60,273 nucleotides of DNA from CAYVQU01 sp964453155 (GCA_964453155.1 CAYVQU010000009.1:1-60273), one strand, 5' to 3'. Positions 48,748 to 57,613 are shown, counted from the first letter of the stretch. Made by a program: numbers and translations. Notes: generated by a model from the sequence alone, not told the origin.

Positions 48748-50067
48748 ATGGCCAATCGCGAAAAGAAGAAAATCATCACCAAGAAACACCTCGCCCGCGC
48801 CGAGCAAGAAGCTTTGCAGAAGCGCTACCTCACCATTGGCGTGATTAGCATTCTGGCTATCGTCGCCGCTTTGATTATCATTGGTTTTGTGCTGGAAGGG
48901 GTGATTGCCCCGCGCCAACCCATCATAAAAATCAACGACACCGTCGTCACCACCAAAGATTACCAGACCCACGTGCGCTTCTCACGCTACAATCTGGTCA
49001 ATCAGTACGCCAATTATTACCAATTCATTCAAGGCCTCGGAGATCCGAATTCAGCCTCCTATTTCCAATCCACTTTGATGCAGATTCAAACGCAATTGCA
49101 ACCTGAGGTGGTCGGGTTTCAAGTCATCGAAGATATGATTCAGGATGCACTGATTCGGGCAGAGGCTGAAAAATTGGGCATTGAAGTAAATACTGCGGAC
49201 ATTGAAAAGCAAATTGCCGAATCGATCTTCAATTACTATGAAGATGGCGCGCCCCCTTCTGATCCCACCCCAGAAATTCAACCGACGGCTACTTTGTCTG
49301 CGCTACAACAGGAATTACTTCAAATCACTCCCGAAGCAGAAGATAGTGTCTCCTCCGAGGCAGAGCAGGAACCTGCTGCTGAAGTTCCCAACCCTACCCC
49401 ATACACCAAGGAAGCCTTCGAAACCGATCTAGATAATTTTTATAACGGGTTGGAATCCTTTGGGAAAATTAACAAAAAACAACTCTATTCGATCATCGAA
49501 AGTCAAATGCTCCGAGACGAAGTGATCGATGCTGTAGTTATGAATGTTCCCCTTGACGAAGAGCGAGTTTGGGCTCATCACATCCTATTCCGCAGCGAAG
49601 AGACCGGTGAAGCCGAGGCCTTGGCATTTATTGATCGTTTGACCGCTGGTGAACATTTCATTGACATCGCCGAAGAGCTTAACACGGCCGCTGAAGAAAC
49701 CGCCAACCAGACCACTGGCGATGAAGAAATCCCAGTCGAACCGACCGTCCGCTTCGAAAATTTGGGGTGGTTTGGCAAAGGAATGATGGTCCCCGAATTT
49801 GAAGAGGCCGCTTATGGCCTGGAAATCGGTGAATACAGCCAACCCGTGAAAACGACTTTCGGCTGGCACGTCATCCAGGTCATTGGCAAGGAAGTCCAAG
49901 AATTGACCGAGGCTGAAATTGATCAATTACGTCAGGCTGACTTCCAACAGTGGCTAACCCTCAAACGAGGCGAATCCCAGGTCGATATCACCCCCGATTG
50001 GATTTCAGCAGTTCCTACCGACCCAGATATCCCAGATTACATGAAATTAGATTTCCCCACACCATAG
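48748..50067 (+). CDS. Membrane-anchored parvulin-type peptidylprolyl isomerase (PrsA/SurA-like foldase)
   Basis: 439 residues. A basic N-terminus (MANREKKKIITKKHL) and one membrane helix at about 28-52 anchor it with the rest outside. A SurA_N-like chaperone region follows (about 60-270, with an acidic Pro-rich insertion near 165-205). The rotamase domain (about 277-405) has VWAHHILFRS, NLGWFGKGMMVPEFEEAAYGLEIGEYS and TTFGWHVIQVIG. It should help exported proteins fold. TATG-proximal ribosome-binding site is GAGAG. Confidence 0.88.
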   Translation: MANREKKKIITKKHLARAEQEALQKRYLTIGVISILAIVAALIIIGFVLEGVIAPRQPIIKINDTVVTTKDYQTHVRFSRYNLVNQYANYYQFIQGLGDPNSASYFQSTLMQIQTQLQPEVVGFQVIEDMIQDALIRAEAEKLGIEVNTADIEKQIAESIFNYYEDGAPPSDPTPEIQPTATLSALQQELLQITPEAEDSVSSEAEQEPAAEVPNPTPYTKEAFETDLDNFYNGLESFGKINKKQLYSIIESQMLRDEVIDAVVMNVPLDEERVWAHHILFRSEETGEAEALAFIDRLTAGEHFIDIAEELNTAAEETANQTTGDEEIPVEPTVRFENLGWFGKGMMVPEFEEAAYGLEIGEYSQPVKTTFGWHVIQVIGKEVQELTEAEIDQLRQADFQQWLTLKRGESQVDITPDWISAVPTDPDIPDYMKLDFPTP

Positions 50068-50095
50068 AAACCCAAAAAGTTTCCTAATAATCACC

Positions 50096-50136
50096 AAAAA
50101 ACAGACATCTTAGTTGCTAAGGTGTCTGTTTTTTTT
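50096..50136 (+). terminator. Strong terminator after the foldase gene
   Basis: ACAGACATCTTAG and CTAAGGTGTCTGT pair over 13 positions with one G.U around a TTG loop; flanking A and T runs lengthen the stem and give the T8 tail. Confidence 0.9.
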
Positions 50137-50236
50137 CAGAAGATCTCTTTTTTCCAACCTTTTAGGGGAGCTAACTATTTCGGAACCAAAAAAATCACCC
50201 ATAGACACACTTTGGGTGATTTTTCCGGTAAATAGG

Positions 50237-50309
50237 CTCCTCGGGTAGGACTTGAACCTACAACCCATCGGTTAACAGCCGATTGCTCTGCCGATTGAGC
50301 TACCGAGGA
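50237..50309 (-). tRNA. tRNA-Asn (anticodon GTT)
   Basis: 73 nt on the minus strand. The acceptor TCCTCGG (50303-50309) pairs with CCGAGGA (50238-50244), the discriminator is G, the D arm is GTAGCTCAATCGGCAGAGC, the anticodon loop CTGTTAA puts GTT at positions 34-36 (50274-50276), and the T arm contains GGTTCAAGTCC. The 3' CCA is not encoded. Confidence 0.96.
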
Positions 50310-50408
50310 ACAACGTGCGGAATTATATACGTAGAGTAAAGGAGTGTCAAGGCGGTTCTCAATGGATTTCTTGGCCGATTTTCAGCTTAGTTCGTGAGTA
50401 AATTTTTA

Positions 50409-50876
50409 CTAGCGCTGAAATGTCGAAATTGGGGAAATTGTCTTGCGAAATAAGAATTCTGAGGCGCCTGGAATGAGGTAATCTCTCATTTCACCAATGA
50501 ATTGATACCCTAAATTTTCGTATAATCGCTGGGCACCGGGGTTAAATGATGAGACACATATAAATACGTTGGGGTATTCCTTAAATATCCGGTTTTCGGC
50601 ATAGGTTATGAGGCGTGTACCGATCCCTTGCCCGTGGTATTGAGGGGCGACGCAAATCGATTGAATATAACCCACAAAAGGGCCCTCGAGCCATAAAATC
50701 GTAAATCCTACGATCTCAGCTCCGATTTCGACAACATAAATCTCGCGACTGGGATTGGTGATCACAGCCAATGAGGCTGCAAAATCCCGTCCCAAGGTGA
50801 TCCAGGGTTCCGAAGCGGCCATCATCGTAGCACAGGTTTCGGCTTGGGTTTGGGTCGATAATAAAGATATTTCCAT
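50409..50876 (-). CDS. GNAT family N-acetyltransferase
   Basis: 155 residues from the ATG at 50876 (MEISLLSTQ), chosen because upstream starts (50897, 50960) would run into the divergent ttuB promoter; the ribosome-binding site is weak in all cases. Acetyl-CoA motif A is IQSICVAPQYHGQGIGTRLI (V-x3-Q/R-GxG-x-G/A), then SSFNPGAQRLYENLGYQFIGEM. It resembles RimI-like or small-molecule acetyltransferases; the substrate is unknown. Confidence 0.85.
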   Translation of the reverse strand: MEISLLSTQTQAETCATMMAASEPWITLGRDFAASLAVITNPSREIYVVEIGAEIVGFTILWLEGPFVGYIQSICVAPQYHGQGIGTRLITYAENRIFKEYPNVFICVSSFNPGAQRLYENLGYQFIGEMRDYLIPGASEFLFRKTISPISTFQR

Positions 50877-50927
50877 AAAGATCAATCCAGTATCCATCTT
50901 TGAGATTTTTGAAAAAAGTCCGGTTTG

Positions 50928-50956
50928 TTGACTTGATGATTTCGCTACGGTAGAAT
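50928..50956 (+). promoter_or_regulatory. Promoter of ttuB-ttuA
   Basis: TTGACT (50928-50933) and TAGAAT (50951-50956) are 17 bp apart; the ttuB ATG lies 46 bp downstream. Confidence 0.6.
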
Positions 50957-51001
50957 GCAAAGCGCAATTTAGCTAAATTTCATCCAAATTTTGGAGACGC
51001 A

Positions 51002-51196
51002 ATGGCTGCCAAAATAATTTTCCGCAAAAAAGAATACGAGGTCCGGCATGGGACCACAATCTTAACGGCCTTGAAACGGTTGAAAATTCAACCCGAGGCC
51101 GTCCTGCCAACCAAGAATGGGGAGTTGCTATTAGATGATGATATCATCAAAGAAAATGATGTGATCAAACTGGTGGGGGTCATTTCAGGTGGTTAA
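51002..51196 (+). CDS. ttuB: TtuB-like ubiquitin-fold sulfur carrier (MoaD/ThiS family)
   Basis: 64 residues, a beta-grasp protein ending in Gly-Gly (VGVISGG), the site of thiocarboxylate formation. The length and RKKEYEVRHGTTILTALKRLKI fit ThiS/MoaD/TtuB. It directly precedes the TtuA gene (4-bp gap), so it should be the sulfur donor for tRNA 2-thiolation. A MoeB/ThiF-like activating enzyme is needed and is not in the window. GGAG lies 5 nt before the ATG. Confidence 0.85.
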   Translation: MAAKIIFRKKEYEVRHGTTILTALKRLKIQPEAVLPTKNGELLLDDDIIKENDVIKLVGVISGG

Positions 51197-51200
51197 ACCC

Positions 51201-52133
51201 ATGCATTGCCGGCACTGCGAATTGAAAGCTGTCATCTACATGCGGCAACACAAATTGGGGGTCTGCAAAACCCATTATTTAGAGTGGGTACTTAAACAAA
51301 CCCAACGCTTTATCAATCTATATGAGATGTTTGCCGAAACAGACCGGATTCTCGTAGCTGTGTCTGGTGGCAAAGACTCACTTGCCTTATGGGATATTCT
51401 CCAACAACTAGGATATAACACCACTGGTCTTTATATTGGGCTAGGTATTGATGAAGGAATCGGTTATTCTGAGGAATCGCTCAAATTATCAGAAACTTTC
51501 GCAGCCAAACGCGGCCTTGATTTACGGGTGGTCGCTGTCGGCCAGGAGTATGGCGCTACGATCCCAGAGATTGCCAAAACAACGCAGCGCGGTAAAGGGA
51601 AACCCTGCTCCGTTTGCGGCCTGACCAAACGCCACATCATGAACAAAGTCGCCAGGGATGGAAAATTTGATATCCTAGTTACTGGTCACAATTTGGATGA
51701 TGAGGCCGCGGTATTATTCGGGAATACACTCAACTGGCTCAGTGGCTATCTCCTGCGCCAGGGACCAGTGCTGGAGGCTCGCGGCGGTTTAATCCGCAAG
51801 ACCAAACCCCTTTGTCGGTTCTACGAGCGGGAGATGGCCGCCTATGCGCTGCTGCGTGGCATCGAATACATCTACGAAGAATGCCCCCATGCCAAAGGTG
51901 CCAAAACCATCTATTACAAAGAGCTTCTCAACCAGCTCGAAGCTGAACGACCGGGGGCAAAGATGTACTTCTATCTTAATTTTCTAAAAGCCAAAGAGCG
52001 AGGATTATTCAACACCGACATTGAAGCCGCCCCCCAAGTTTTGGGTACTTGTCAATCTTGTGGCCAACCTACTTCAGCCCCTGAATTATGCAGTTTCTGC
52101 CGCCTGATGGATAACGTGAGGCGTGAAACGTGA
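51201..52133 (+). CDS. ttuA: tRNA 2-thiolation enzyme TtuA (TtcA/TtuA family)
   Basis: 310 residues from the ATG at 51201 (AGGTGG 8 nt upstream). N-terminal zinc site C3, C6, C22, H25; PP-loop SGGKDS at 55-60; Fe-S cysteines C136 and C139 (PCSVCG) and C228 (EECPHAKGAK); C-terminal zinc finger CQSCGQPTSAPELCSFC. This is the arrangement of Thermus TtuA, which converts ribothymidine 54 of tRNA to 2-thioribothymidine using TtuB. In thermophiles this stabilises tRNA; its presence may hint at a thermophilic or moderately thermophilic history. The last residues VRRET come from a GTGAAACGTGAA repeat. Confidence 0.9.
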   Translation: MHCRHCELKAVIYMRQHKLGVCKTHYLEWVLKQTQRFINLYEMFAETDRILVAVSGGKDSLALWDILQQLGYNTTGLYIGLGIDEGIGYSEESLKLSETFAAKRGLDLRVVAVGQEYGATIPEIAKTTQRGKGKPCSVCGLTKRHIMNKVARDGKFDILVTGHNLDDEAAVLFGNTLNWLSGYLLRQGPVLEARGGLIRKTKPLCRFYEREMAAYALLRGIEYIYEECPHAKGAKTIYYKELLNQLEAERPGAKMYFYLNFLKAKERGLFNTDIEAAPQVLGTCQSCGQPTSAPELCSFCRLMDNVRRET

Positions 52134-52181
52134 ATTTTTTTAAAACTCACACTTCACGCTTTCACGTATCAAGCAATCAAA

Positions 52182-53519
52182 TCACGCAACTTCTAAATAC
52201 CGTTCTACTTCCCAATCTGTAACCTTCAACCGATGCTCCTCCACCTCGGCCCATTTCGCCCGATAGAAGGAGTCATACAATTCATCGCCCAATGCTTCTT
52301 TCATGACAGCATTTGCATCCAATTCACGCATAGCTTCGGCCAGGGAACCAGGTAACTCATCGATATTGTGCGCTTTGCGCTCTTCAGGGGTCAAATGGTA
52401 AATATTGACGTCAACAAGAGGCGAGCGACATTCCAAATTCTTCTCAACCCCATCCAGGCCGGCAGCCAGCATCGCTGCAATCGCCAGGTATGGGTTCGCG
52501 GAGGGATCTGGACAGCGCAATTCGGCGCGCACAGCTTTGTCCTTGCCCTTGTTATAACGCGGGATGCGGATCAGCGCGGATCGATTGGTCTGGGCCCAGC
52601 CGACATAAACCGGAGCTTCATAACCCGGAACGAGCCGCTTGTAGGAGTTTATCGTTGGGGCGATAACAGCCGTCATGGCCCGCGCATTGACCAATTGCCC
52701 TTCAATATAACCATATGCCAGACTGGATAAGTTAAAATCATCGCCAGCATCGAAGAAGAGATTCTCACCATCAGCATCAAATATGGATTGGTGACAGTGC
52801 ATCCCCGAACCGTTGACCCCAAAGATCGGTTTCGGCATAAACGAAGCGATCAGCCCATGCTGGGCCGCAATCGCCTTGACCGTGTATTTCATCGTCAGGA
52901 TGTTGTCAGCGGCCCGCAGCGCATCGGTGTAGCGGAAATCAATCTCGTGCTGACCTAGAGCAACCTCGTGATGACCAACTTCGATTTCCAAGCCCATGAG
53001 ATCGAGGGCAGACATCAATTCGGTGCGGACTCGAACGGCATCGTCGTTGGCTGAGAAATCGAAATAGCCGCCAACATCATGGGGGACCGGGTGAATGGTA
53101 TCAGGACCGTTTCGTTTGAAGAGGAAAAACTCGGGTTCGGGGCCAATATTGAGGGTCCAGCCTTTTTCCTCGATCCGTTTGAGCTGACGGCGCAAGGCAC
53201 CGCGGGGATCCCCCATAAACGGCGCACCACTGGGACGATAGATATCGCAGAAAACGCGCGCCCGTTTGAATTCGGCCGGACTCCATGGCAGAACGGCATA
53301 GGTGTCTGTATCGATCCAGAGATGCATATCACTCTCCTGGATGCGGGCAAACCCCTCGACCGAGGAGCCATCAAACCACACGCCTTCTTCCAGGGCCTCA
53401 CCCAGGCGGTTGACCGGCATATCGACACTTTTAACCGCCCCAGTTACATCGGTAAACTGTAGCGAAACGAACTTTACATCATCCGCCGCTACTCGTTCCA
53501 ATAACTCTTTCTTATCCAT
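52182..53519 (-). CDS. glnA: Glutamine synthetase type I (GSI-alpha-like)
   Basis: 445 residues from the ATG at 53519 (MDKKELLERVAADDVKFV), with AAAGGAG 6 nt upstream; a longer frame to 53657 reads leader DNA. Family blocks are VWFDGSSVEGFARIQESDMHL, the Mg-site NGSGMHCHQSIFD, and RGPAP-like PDPSANPYLAIAAMLAAG with RIPRYN at the glutamate site. The length of about 445 and the NIYHLTPEER segment resemble Bacillus-type GSI-alpha, which is controlled by feedback and not by adenylylation. It makes glutamine from glutamate, ammonia and ATP. Control appears to act in the leader (see the RNA and terminators upstream). Confidence 0.95.
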   Translation of the reverse strand: MDKKELLERVAADDVKFVSLQFTDVTGAVKSVDMPVNRLGEALEEGVWFDGSSVEGFARIQESDMHLWIDTDTYAVLPWSPAEFKRARVFCDIYRPSGAPFMGDPRGALRRQLKRIEEKGWTLNIGPEPEFFLFKRNGPDTIHPVPHDVGGYFDFSANDDAVRVRTELMSALDLMGLEIEVGHHEVALGQHEIDFRYTDALRAADNILTMKYTVKAIAAQHGLIASFMPKPIFGVNGSGMHCHQSIFDADGENLFFDAGDDFNLSSLAYGYIEGQLVNARAMTAVIAPTINSYKRLVPGYEAPVYVGWAQTNRSALIRIPRYNKGKDKAVRAELRCPDPSANPYLAIAAMLAAGLDGVEKNLECRSPLVDVNIYHLTPEERKAHNIDELPGSLAEAMRELDANAVMKEALGDELYDSFYRAKWAEVEEHRLKVTDWEVERYLEVA

Positions 53520-53549
53520 ACCAAACTCCTTTGACCTAAAAAATGATAT

Positions 53550-53580
53550 AAAAAAACTGGACATGCATAGGCATGCCCAG
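53550..53580 (-). terminator. Attenuator-type terminator just before glnA
   Basis: On the minus strand CTGGGCATGC (53571-53580) and GCATGTCCAG (53557-53566) form a 10-bp stem with a CTAT loop and one G.U, followed by seven T. It ends 31 nt before the glnA ATG, so transcription from the upstream promoter must pass it to reach the gene. Confidence 0.8.
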
Positions 53581-53714
53581 AACTGGATAAAACAATGTAC
53601 AGCAGCAAGCCTTCCATTACAAACCACAACCAACCTTAAAAAGTCTATTGTGATCACTACCTAAACTTTGGCCCAAAAATTACTTTCTGGTTTTCAGTTT
53701 AAGTTCTCTATGGA

Positions 53715-53889
53715 AGGAAATAAAAGCCCGTGATCAGGCTTGAAGGCATCCGCTGAACTATTCGATGTTCCAACCCAACGATCGCTGGGTTGTTAGCACT
53801 CCCTCTGCAGGGAGGAACCTTCTCCTCGTAGCCCGCAATCCAACTGCGGGACCAGCCGCTAATTTCCTGGATTCAATTTTCAAGTAACT
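53715..53889 (-). ncRNA. Structured RNA / leader upstream of glnA
   Basis: About 175 nt from the predicted start near 53889. Stems: CCCGCA/TGCGGG (53832-53850), CTCCCT/AGGGAG (53799-53814), CAACCCA/TGGGTTG (53771-53792), with GTTC (53767-53770) and GAAC (53815-53818) closing the last two into a junction. It ends with AAGCCTG-ATCA-CGGGCTT (53724-53741) plus TTATTTCC, an intrinsic terminator. It does not match the conserved letters of T-box, glutamine, glycine, lysine, SAM or FMN aptamers that I remember. It may be a free small RNA or the sensing part of a glnA riboswitch. 53890-54052 otherwise holds only promoters. Confidence 0.6.
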
Positions 53890-53895
53890 GGGCAT

Positions 53896-53924
53896 ATTCT
53901 AGCAAATGTATCCCTGCATGTCAA
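53896..53924 (-). promoter_or_regulatory. Promoter of the glnA leader RNA
   Basis: On the minus strand TTGACA (53919-53924) and TAGAAT (53896-53901) are 17 bp apart, with TGC before the -10 box: a strong sigma70-type promoter. Confidence 0.7.
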
Positions 53925-54052
53925 AGAAAATAAACGATCTTTACCTAATTTTTATGGGGAATATTGCAGTGAACCTATTTTATAATGGCATAGTTTCTAT
54001 ATTGTGAACCAATCAACAATCCAACTAACCAATAATCATACAGGCAACTCCT

Positions 54053-54967
54053 ATGAAACCAACGATCCGAATCAAAAATATCAGCAAAAGCTTCGGCGCG
54101 GTCAAAGCCGTCAACGATGTCTCATTTGATGTTTATCCCGGCGAGATTTTTGGGCTATTAGGCCCTAATGGGGCCGGAAAAACCACCAGCATCCGGATGA
54201 TGTTAGACATCTTCCGCCCGGAACGCGGTCAGATCGAGATTTTTGGCGGTACCATGACCGAAGCGAAGAAAAATCAGATTGGCTATCTGCCCGAGGAGCG
54301 GGGATTGTATAAAGATTTGAAACTGGACCAAACCTTGATTTTCCTGGCGACTTTGAAGGGGATGACCGAGCCAGAGGCTAAAACCCAACTTGAAGACTGG
54401 CTCAAACGCTTCGACCTGTGGGAACATCGCCAGAAAAAAATCCAGGATCTCAGCCGTGGGATGCAGCAAAAGGCCCAATTTATCGCGACCCTGATTCATG
54501 ATCCAGATTTGATCGTAGTCGACGAACCCTTTTCGGGCCTCGATCCGGTCAATACGCGGTTGGCCAAGCAGATCATCATGGAAGAGTGTGAGGCCGGGAA
54601 AACCATCATCATGTCTACGCACCAGATGCACCAGGTCGAAGCAATGTGCAACCGGATTGTGCTCATTAATGAAGGACGCACGGTACTCTATGGCGAAGTT
54701 GACCAAATTAGGCGCGATTTCGCGGGCAACGCGGTGGTCGTTGCGGGTCAAGGCAATTTCGAGGATATTCCCGGCGTATTGGAAGTTCGTAATGAAAATG
54801 GGGCCATGCACCTGATCCTGGCTGCTGATACCACACCCCAGGTAATATTCCGCGCCCTGGCTAACCAACCGAATTTCCAAATCGAAAAGTTCGAAATTGC
54901 CGCCCCCTCCCTGGATGATATTTTCATCTCAGTGGTCCAGGGTGAAGCCGGAGGGGAAAATGCCTAA
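54053..54967 (+). CDS. ABC transporter ATPase, NatA/DrrA type
   Basis: 304 residues. Walker A GPNGAGKTT (about 37-45), the YLPEERGLY segment, signature LSRGMQQKAQ typical of NatA-like exporters, and Walker B LIVVDEPFSGLDP are present, with a C-terminal DUF4162-like domain (about 220-304). It powers the two ABC-2 permeases that follow. The stop overlaps the next ATG by 8 bp. Probable role is export of Na+, a drug or a peptide. Confidence 0.9.
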   Translation: MKPTIRIKNISKSFGAVKAVNDVSFDVYPGEIFGLLGPNGAGKTTSIRMMLDIFRPERGQIEIFGGTMTEAKKNQIGYLPEERGLYKDLKLDQTLIFLATLKGMTEPEAKTQLEDWLKRFDLWEHRQKKIQDLSRGMQQKAQFIATLIHDPDLIVVDEPFSGLDPVNTRLAKQIIMEECEAGKTIIMSTHQMHQVEAMCNRIVLINEGRTVLYGEVDQIRRDFAGNAVVVAGQGNFEDIPGVLEVRNENGAMHLILAADTTPQVIFRALANQPNFQIEKFEIAAPSLDDIFISVVQGEAGGENA

Positions 54968-56174
54968 ACTCTGGTTGGTCGCCAAACAAGAATATTTCAA
55001 ACGCGTCAAGAAAAAATCATTTTTTGCCGGTACGATGCTCATTCCACTCATGTTGGGCATCATCATTGGAGTGACCATCTTCATTATCGAACGCGATCAA
55101 AACACCCTCCCATTTGGTTATGTCGATTACAGCGGCGTTTTAGCGGCCGGGGTGCTCCCCGAACTCGAAGAAGATGAAGAGATGATCGCCATGGTCGCCT
55201 TTCCAGATGAGGCTGCCGCGCTGACTGCTTTGGAAACCGGAGAGATTCAGGCTTTTCACATTGTTCCCAAAAACTTTCTAGAGAAACCCCAGGTTGACCT
55301 GTACTATTGGGACGAATACCCCGATCGCTCGACTTTACGCGATTTCGATGATTTTGTGCGGGTCAATTTGCTCCCAGAGGGAGCTTCCCCGCTCCAATCC
55401 AGGATTATAAGAGGTACTGATCTGACCCTGATGTCAGCCGATGGTACCCGACATTTCAATGACGAAGTTGGATTTGTGGTCGTTCTATTCCCAATGATCG
55501 TGGCGATGTTTTTCATCTTTGCGGTGATGGGGGCCTCCGGCTATTTTCTCCAGGCCGTTACCGATGAGAAAGAAAATCGCACCATGGAAATTGCGATCAC
55601 CTCGGTCTCACCCTGGCAACTCATCGCGGGAAAATCAGCCGGATTGATCGGCGTAGCGCTGACCCAAATCGTAATCTGGATGCTCTCTATAGGACTGGCC
55701 TGGATGATCGCCCAACAGCAATTCCCCGAACTACAGGAACTTCAACTCCCCTGGGATGTCTTTCTCGTTTTTGTCGTATTCTTCATCCCCTCTTTTGCCC
55801 TAGTGGGCGGGATGATGGCCGCCATCGGCGGCGCAGTCACTGAACTCCAGGAGGGGCAGCAAATTGCGGGGGTGCTCAATCTCCTGTTCACCTTCCCCCT
55901 GTTCCTGACCGCTCTGGTGTTTGCCGACCCCGATAGTCCGTTCCTGATTTTCCTGAGTTTTTGGCCGACTACCTCATTTCTAACAATCACCCTCCGCTGG
56001 GGCCTGACGATCATTCCGCTATGGCAGGTGGCGCTAAGTTGGCTGATCCTGGTGGGCGCGGGGATCCTGACAATTTGGGTGGCAACCCGCATCTTCCGGA
56101 TCGGGATGCTGCGGTATGGTCAGCGTTTATCCCTGCGGGCCGTCATCCAAGCCTTACAACTTCAAATGGACTAA
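54960..56174 (+). CDS. ABC-2 type permease, NatB-like (1)
   Basis: 404 residues from the ATG at 54960, with GGAGGGG 3 nt upstream. One N-terminal membrane segment (about 20-42), a large external domain (to about 175), and a cluster of five or six spans in the C-terminal half. VTDEKENRTMEIAITSVSPWQLIAGKSAGL is the NatB/YhaP signature. It pairs with the second permease below to form the channel. Confidence 0.88.
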   Translation: MPKLWLVAKQEYFKRVKKKSFFAGTMLIPLMLGIIIGVTIFIIERDQNTLPFGYVDYSGVLAAGVLPELEEDEEMIAMVAFPDEAAALTALETGEIQAFHIVPKNFLEKPQVDLYYWDEYPDRSTLRDFDDFVRVNLLPEGASPLQSRIIRGTDLTLMSADGTRHFNDEVGFVVVLFPMIVAMFFIFAVMGASGYFLQAVTDEKENRTMEIAITSVSPWQLIAGKSAGLIGVALTQIVIWMLSIGLAWMIAQQQFPELQELQLPWDVFLVFVVFFIPSFALVGGMMAAIGGAVTELQEGQQIAGVLNLLFTFPLFLTALVFADPDSPFLIFLSFWPTTSFLTITLRWGLTIIPLWQVALSWLILVGAGILTIWVATRIFRIGMLRYGQRLSLRAVIQALQLQMD

Positions 56175-56180
56175 TTGACT

Positions 56181-57416
56181 ATGCGCAACACACTGATCAT
56201 TATTAAACACGAAATCGTCACCATGCTGCGGAAACGTTCTTTTTGGGTGATGACTTTCATTTTTCCATTTTTAATCCTCGGTTTATCGGTCGGGATGCAA
56301 TTGGTTGGCACCCGGGCAATTGAAAAGGCTGAAGCAGACGCCTCCTCGCTAGAACAAACCATCAGCACGACGCCGATTGGCTATGTGGATGAAGCCGGAA
56401 TTTTGGACCCGCTTCCTGAGTGGGTGCCAGCCGGATATCTGGCTGCCTACCCCGATGTCGAAACCGCCAAAGCCGACCTGGAGTTGGGAATCATCCACCA
56501 GTTCTACCAGATCCCAGCAGATTTTCTCGAATCGGGCGATATCTTCCTGGTCGATCGGAACTACCAACCGTTTCGGAGCAGCGCCAATGCCGAAATCTTT
56601 GAAGAGATCATCAAAGATGCCTTGATCACCAGAGATCCCCTGGGCAAAATATTGGATAACCCGACCCCCAGGATCAACGGTCACGCCCTGGCACCCCCCT
56701 CCGGCCCAGATGAGAATGATCCACTCTCCTTTGCCGTCCCGATGGGCACCTTGTTCATCTTCTTCTTCGTGATCACGACCAGCGGTGGCTTCCTGCTCAC
56801 CAGCGTCACCAAAGAAAAAGAGAATCGCACCGCCGAAACCTTGCTCGTCAGCCTGGCACCGCGCCAGTTGATGACCGGCAAAGTCATTGGCCTCGGAACC
56901 CTGGCACTTTTCCAGATGAGCATCTGGATGGGGGGCGCGCTATTTGCTCTCGACCGCAGCAACGAAATATTTTCCATCGCCTCTAATTTCAGTCTACCCG
57001 AGGGATTCGTTTTCTGGGCAATCCTGTTCTTCATCCTCGGTTATTTTCTTTACGGCTCGATTCTAGGCGCGATTGGGGTCATGGCACCCAACGCCCGCGA
57101 GGGTGGTCAATTTACATTTGTGGCCATCCTGCCCCTGTTGATACCCTTATGGTTCAACTACACCTTTACCCAATCGCCTAATGGACCGGTGACCGTATTT
57201 CTGAGTTTGTTTCCGTTGACCGCCCCATCCTCGATGATGACGCGCATGACGATCGGAGCTGTCCCCCTGTGGCAGATTTTGGCAAGTCTAGGCGGATTAG
57301 CCGTGACGGCATATTTGGTTACCATGTTGGCGGCCCGATTGTTCCGCGCAGATACGCTGCTGTCAAGTGAAAGTTTAGGGTTGAAAAGGTTGGTGCGGGA
57401 AATGCGGCGCAAATAG
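56181..57416 (+). CDS. ABC-2 type permease, NatB-like (2)
   Basis: 411 residues from the ATG at 56181 (a TTG at 56175 is in frame but less likely). The same layout as the previous permease and the same signature, VTKEKENRTAETLLVSLAPRQLMTGKVIGL, show that the two are paralogues forming a heterodimer. The gene starts 6 bp after the previous stop. Confidence 0.88.
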   Translation: MRNTLIIIKHEIVTMLRKRSFWVMTFIFPFLILGLSVGMQLVGTRAIEKAEADASSLEQTISTTPIGYVDEAGILDPLPEWVPAGYLAAYPDVETAKADLELGIIHQFYQIPADFLESGDIFLVDRNYQPFRSSANAEIFEEIIKDALITRDPLGKILDNPTPRINGHALAPPSGPDENDPLSFAVPMGTLFIFFFVITTSGGFLLTSVTKEKENRTAETLLVSLAPRQLMTGKVIGLGTLALFQMSIWMGGALFALDRSNEIFSIASNFSLPEGFVFWAILFFILGYFLYGSILGAIGVMAPNAREGGQFTFVAILPLLIPLWFNYTFTQSPNGPVTVFLSLFPLTAPSSMMTRMTIGAVPLWQILASLGGLAVTAYLVTMLAARLFRADTLLSSESLGLKRLVREMRRK

Positions 57417-57447
57417 GCCGCGGATCGCTGGCGCATTATGACTAGCG

Positions 57448-57492
57448 GAAACCCTGGCGACAAACCTCAAAATTGTCGCCAGGGTTTCTTTT
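57448..57492 (+). terminator. Strong terminator after the ABC exporter
   Basis: GAAACCCTGGCGACAA (57448-57463) and TTGTCGCCAGGGTTTC (57473-57488) are a perfect 16-bp stem with a 9-nt loop, followed by TTTTAT. Confidence 0.93.
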
Positions 57493-57535
57493 ATAAGAAC
57501 CTCATAAGAAACCCCTTTCTTAGATCGAATACTCA

Positions 57536-57563
57536 TTGACTCGCCTTGATCATGCTCTATAAT
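57536..57563 (+). promoter_or_regulatory. Promoter of the MFS gene
   Basis: TTGACT (57536-57541) and TATAAT (57558-57563) are 16 bp apart; the start codon is about 50 bp downstream. Confidence 0.65.
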
Positions 57564-57613
57564 AGACATTATTGATCTTATTTCATTAATTTTTGGTGGA
57601 GGAAATGATACCG

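Noticed and set aside
53520..53657. N-terminal extension of glutamine synthetase
   Set aside because: It would translate the attenuator hairpin and leader; AAAGGAG before 53519 and the family start MDKKELLERV fit the shorter form.
53715..53889. T-box or known glutamine riboswitch in the glnA leader
   Set aside because: No TGGNACCGCG antiterminator motif and no glutamine-aptamer consensus could be found by eye.
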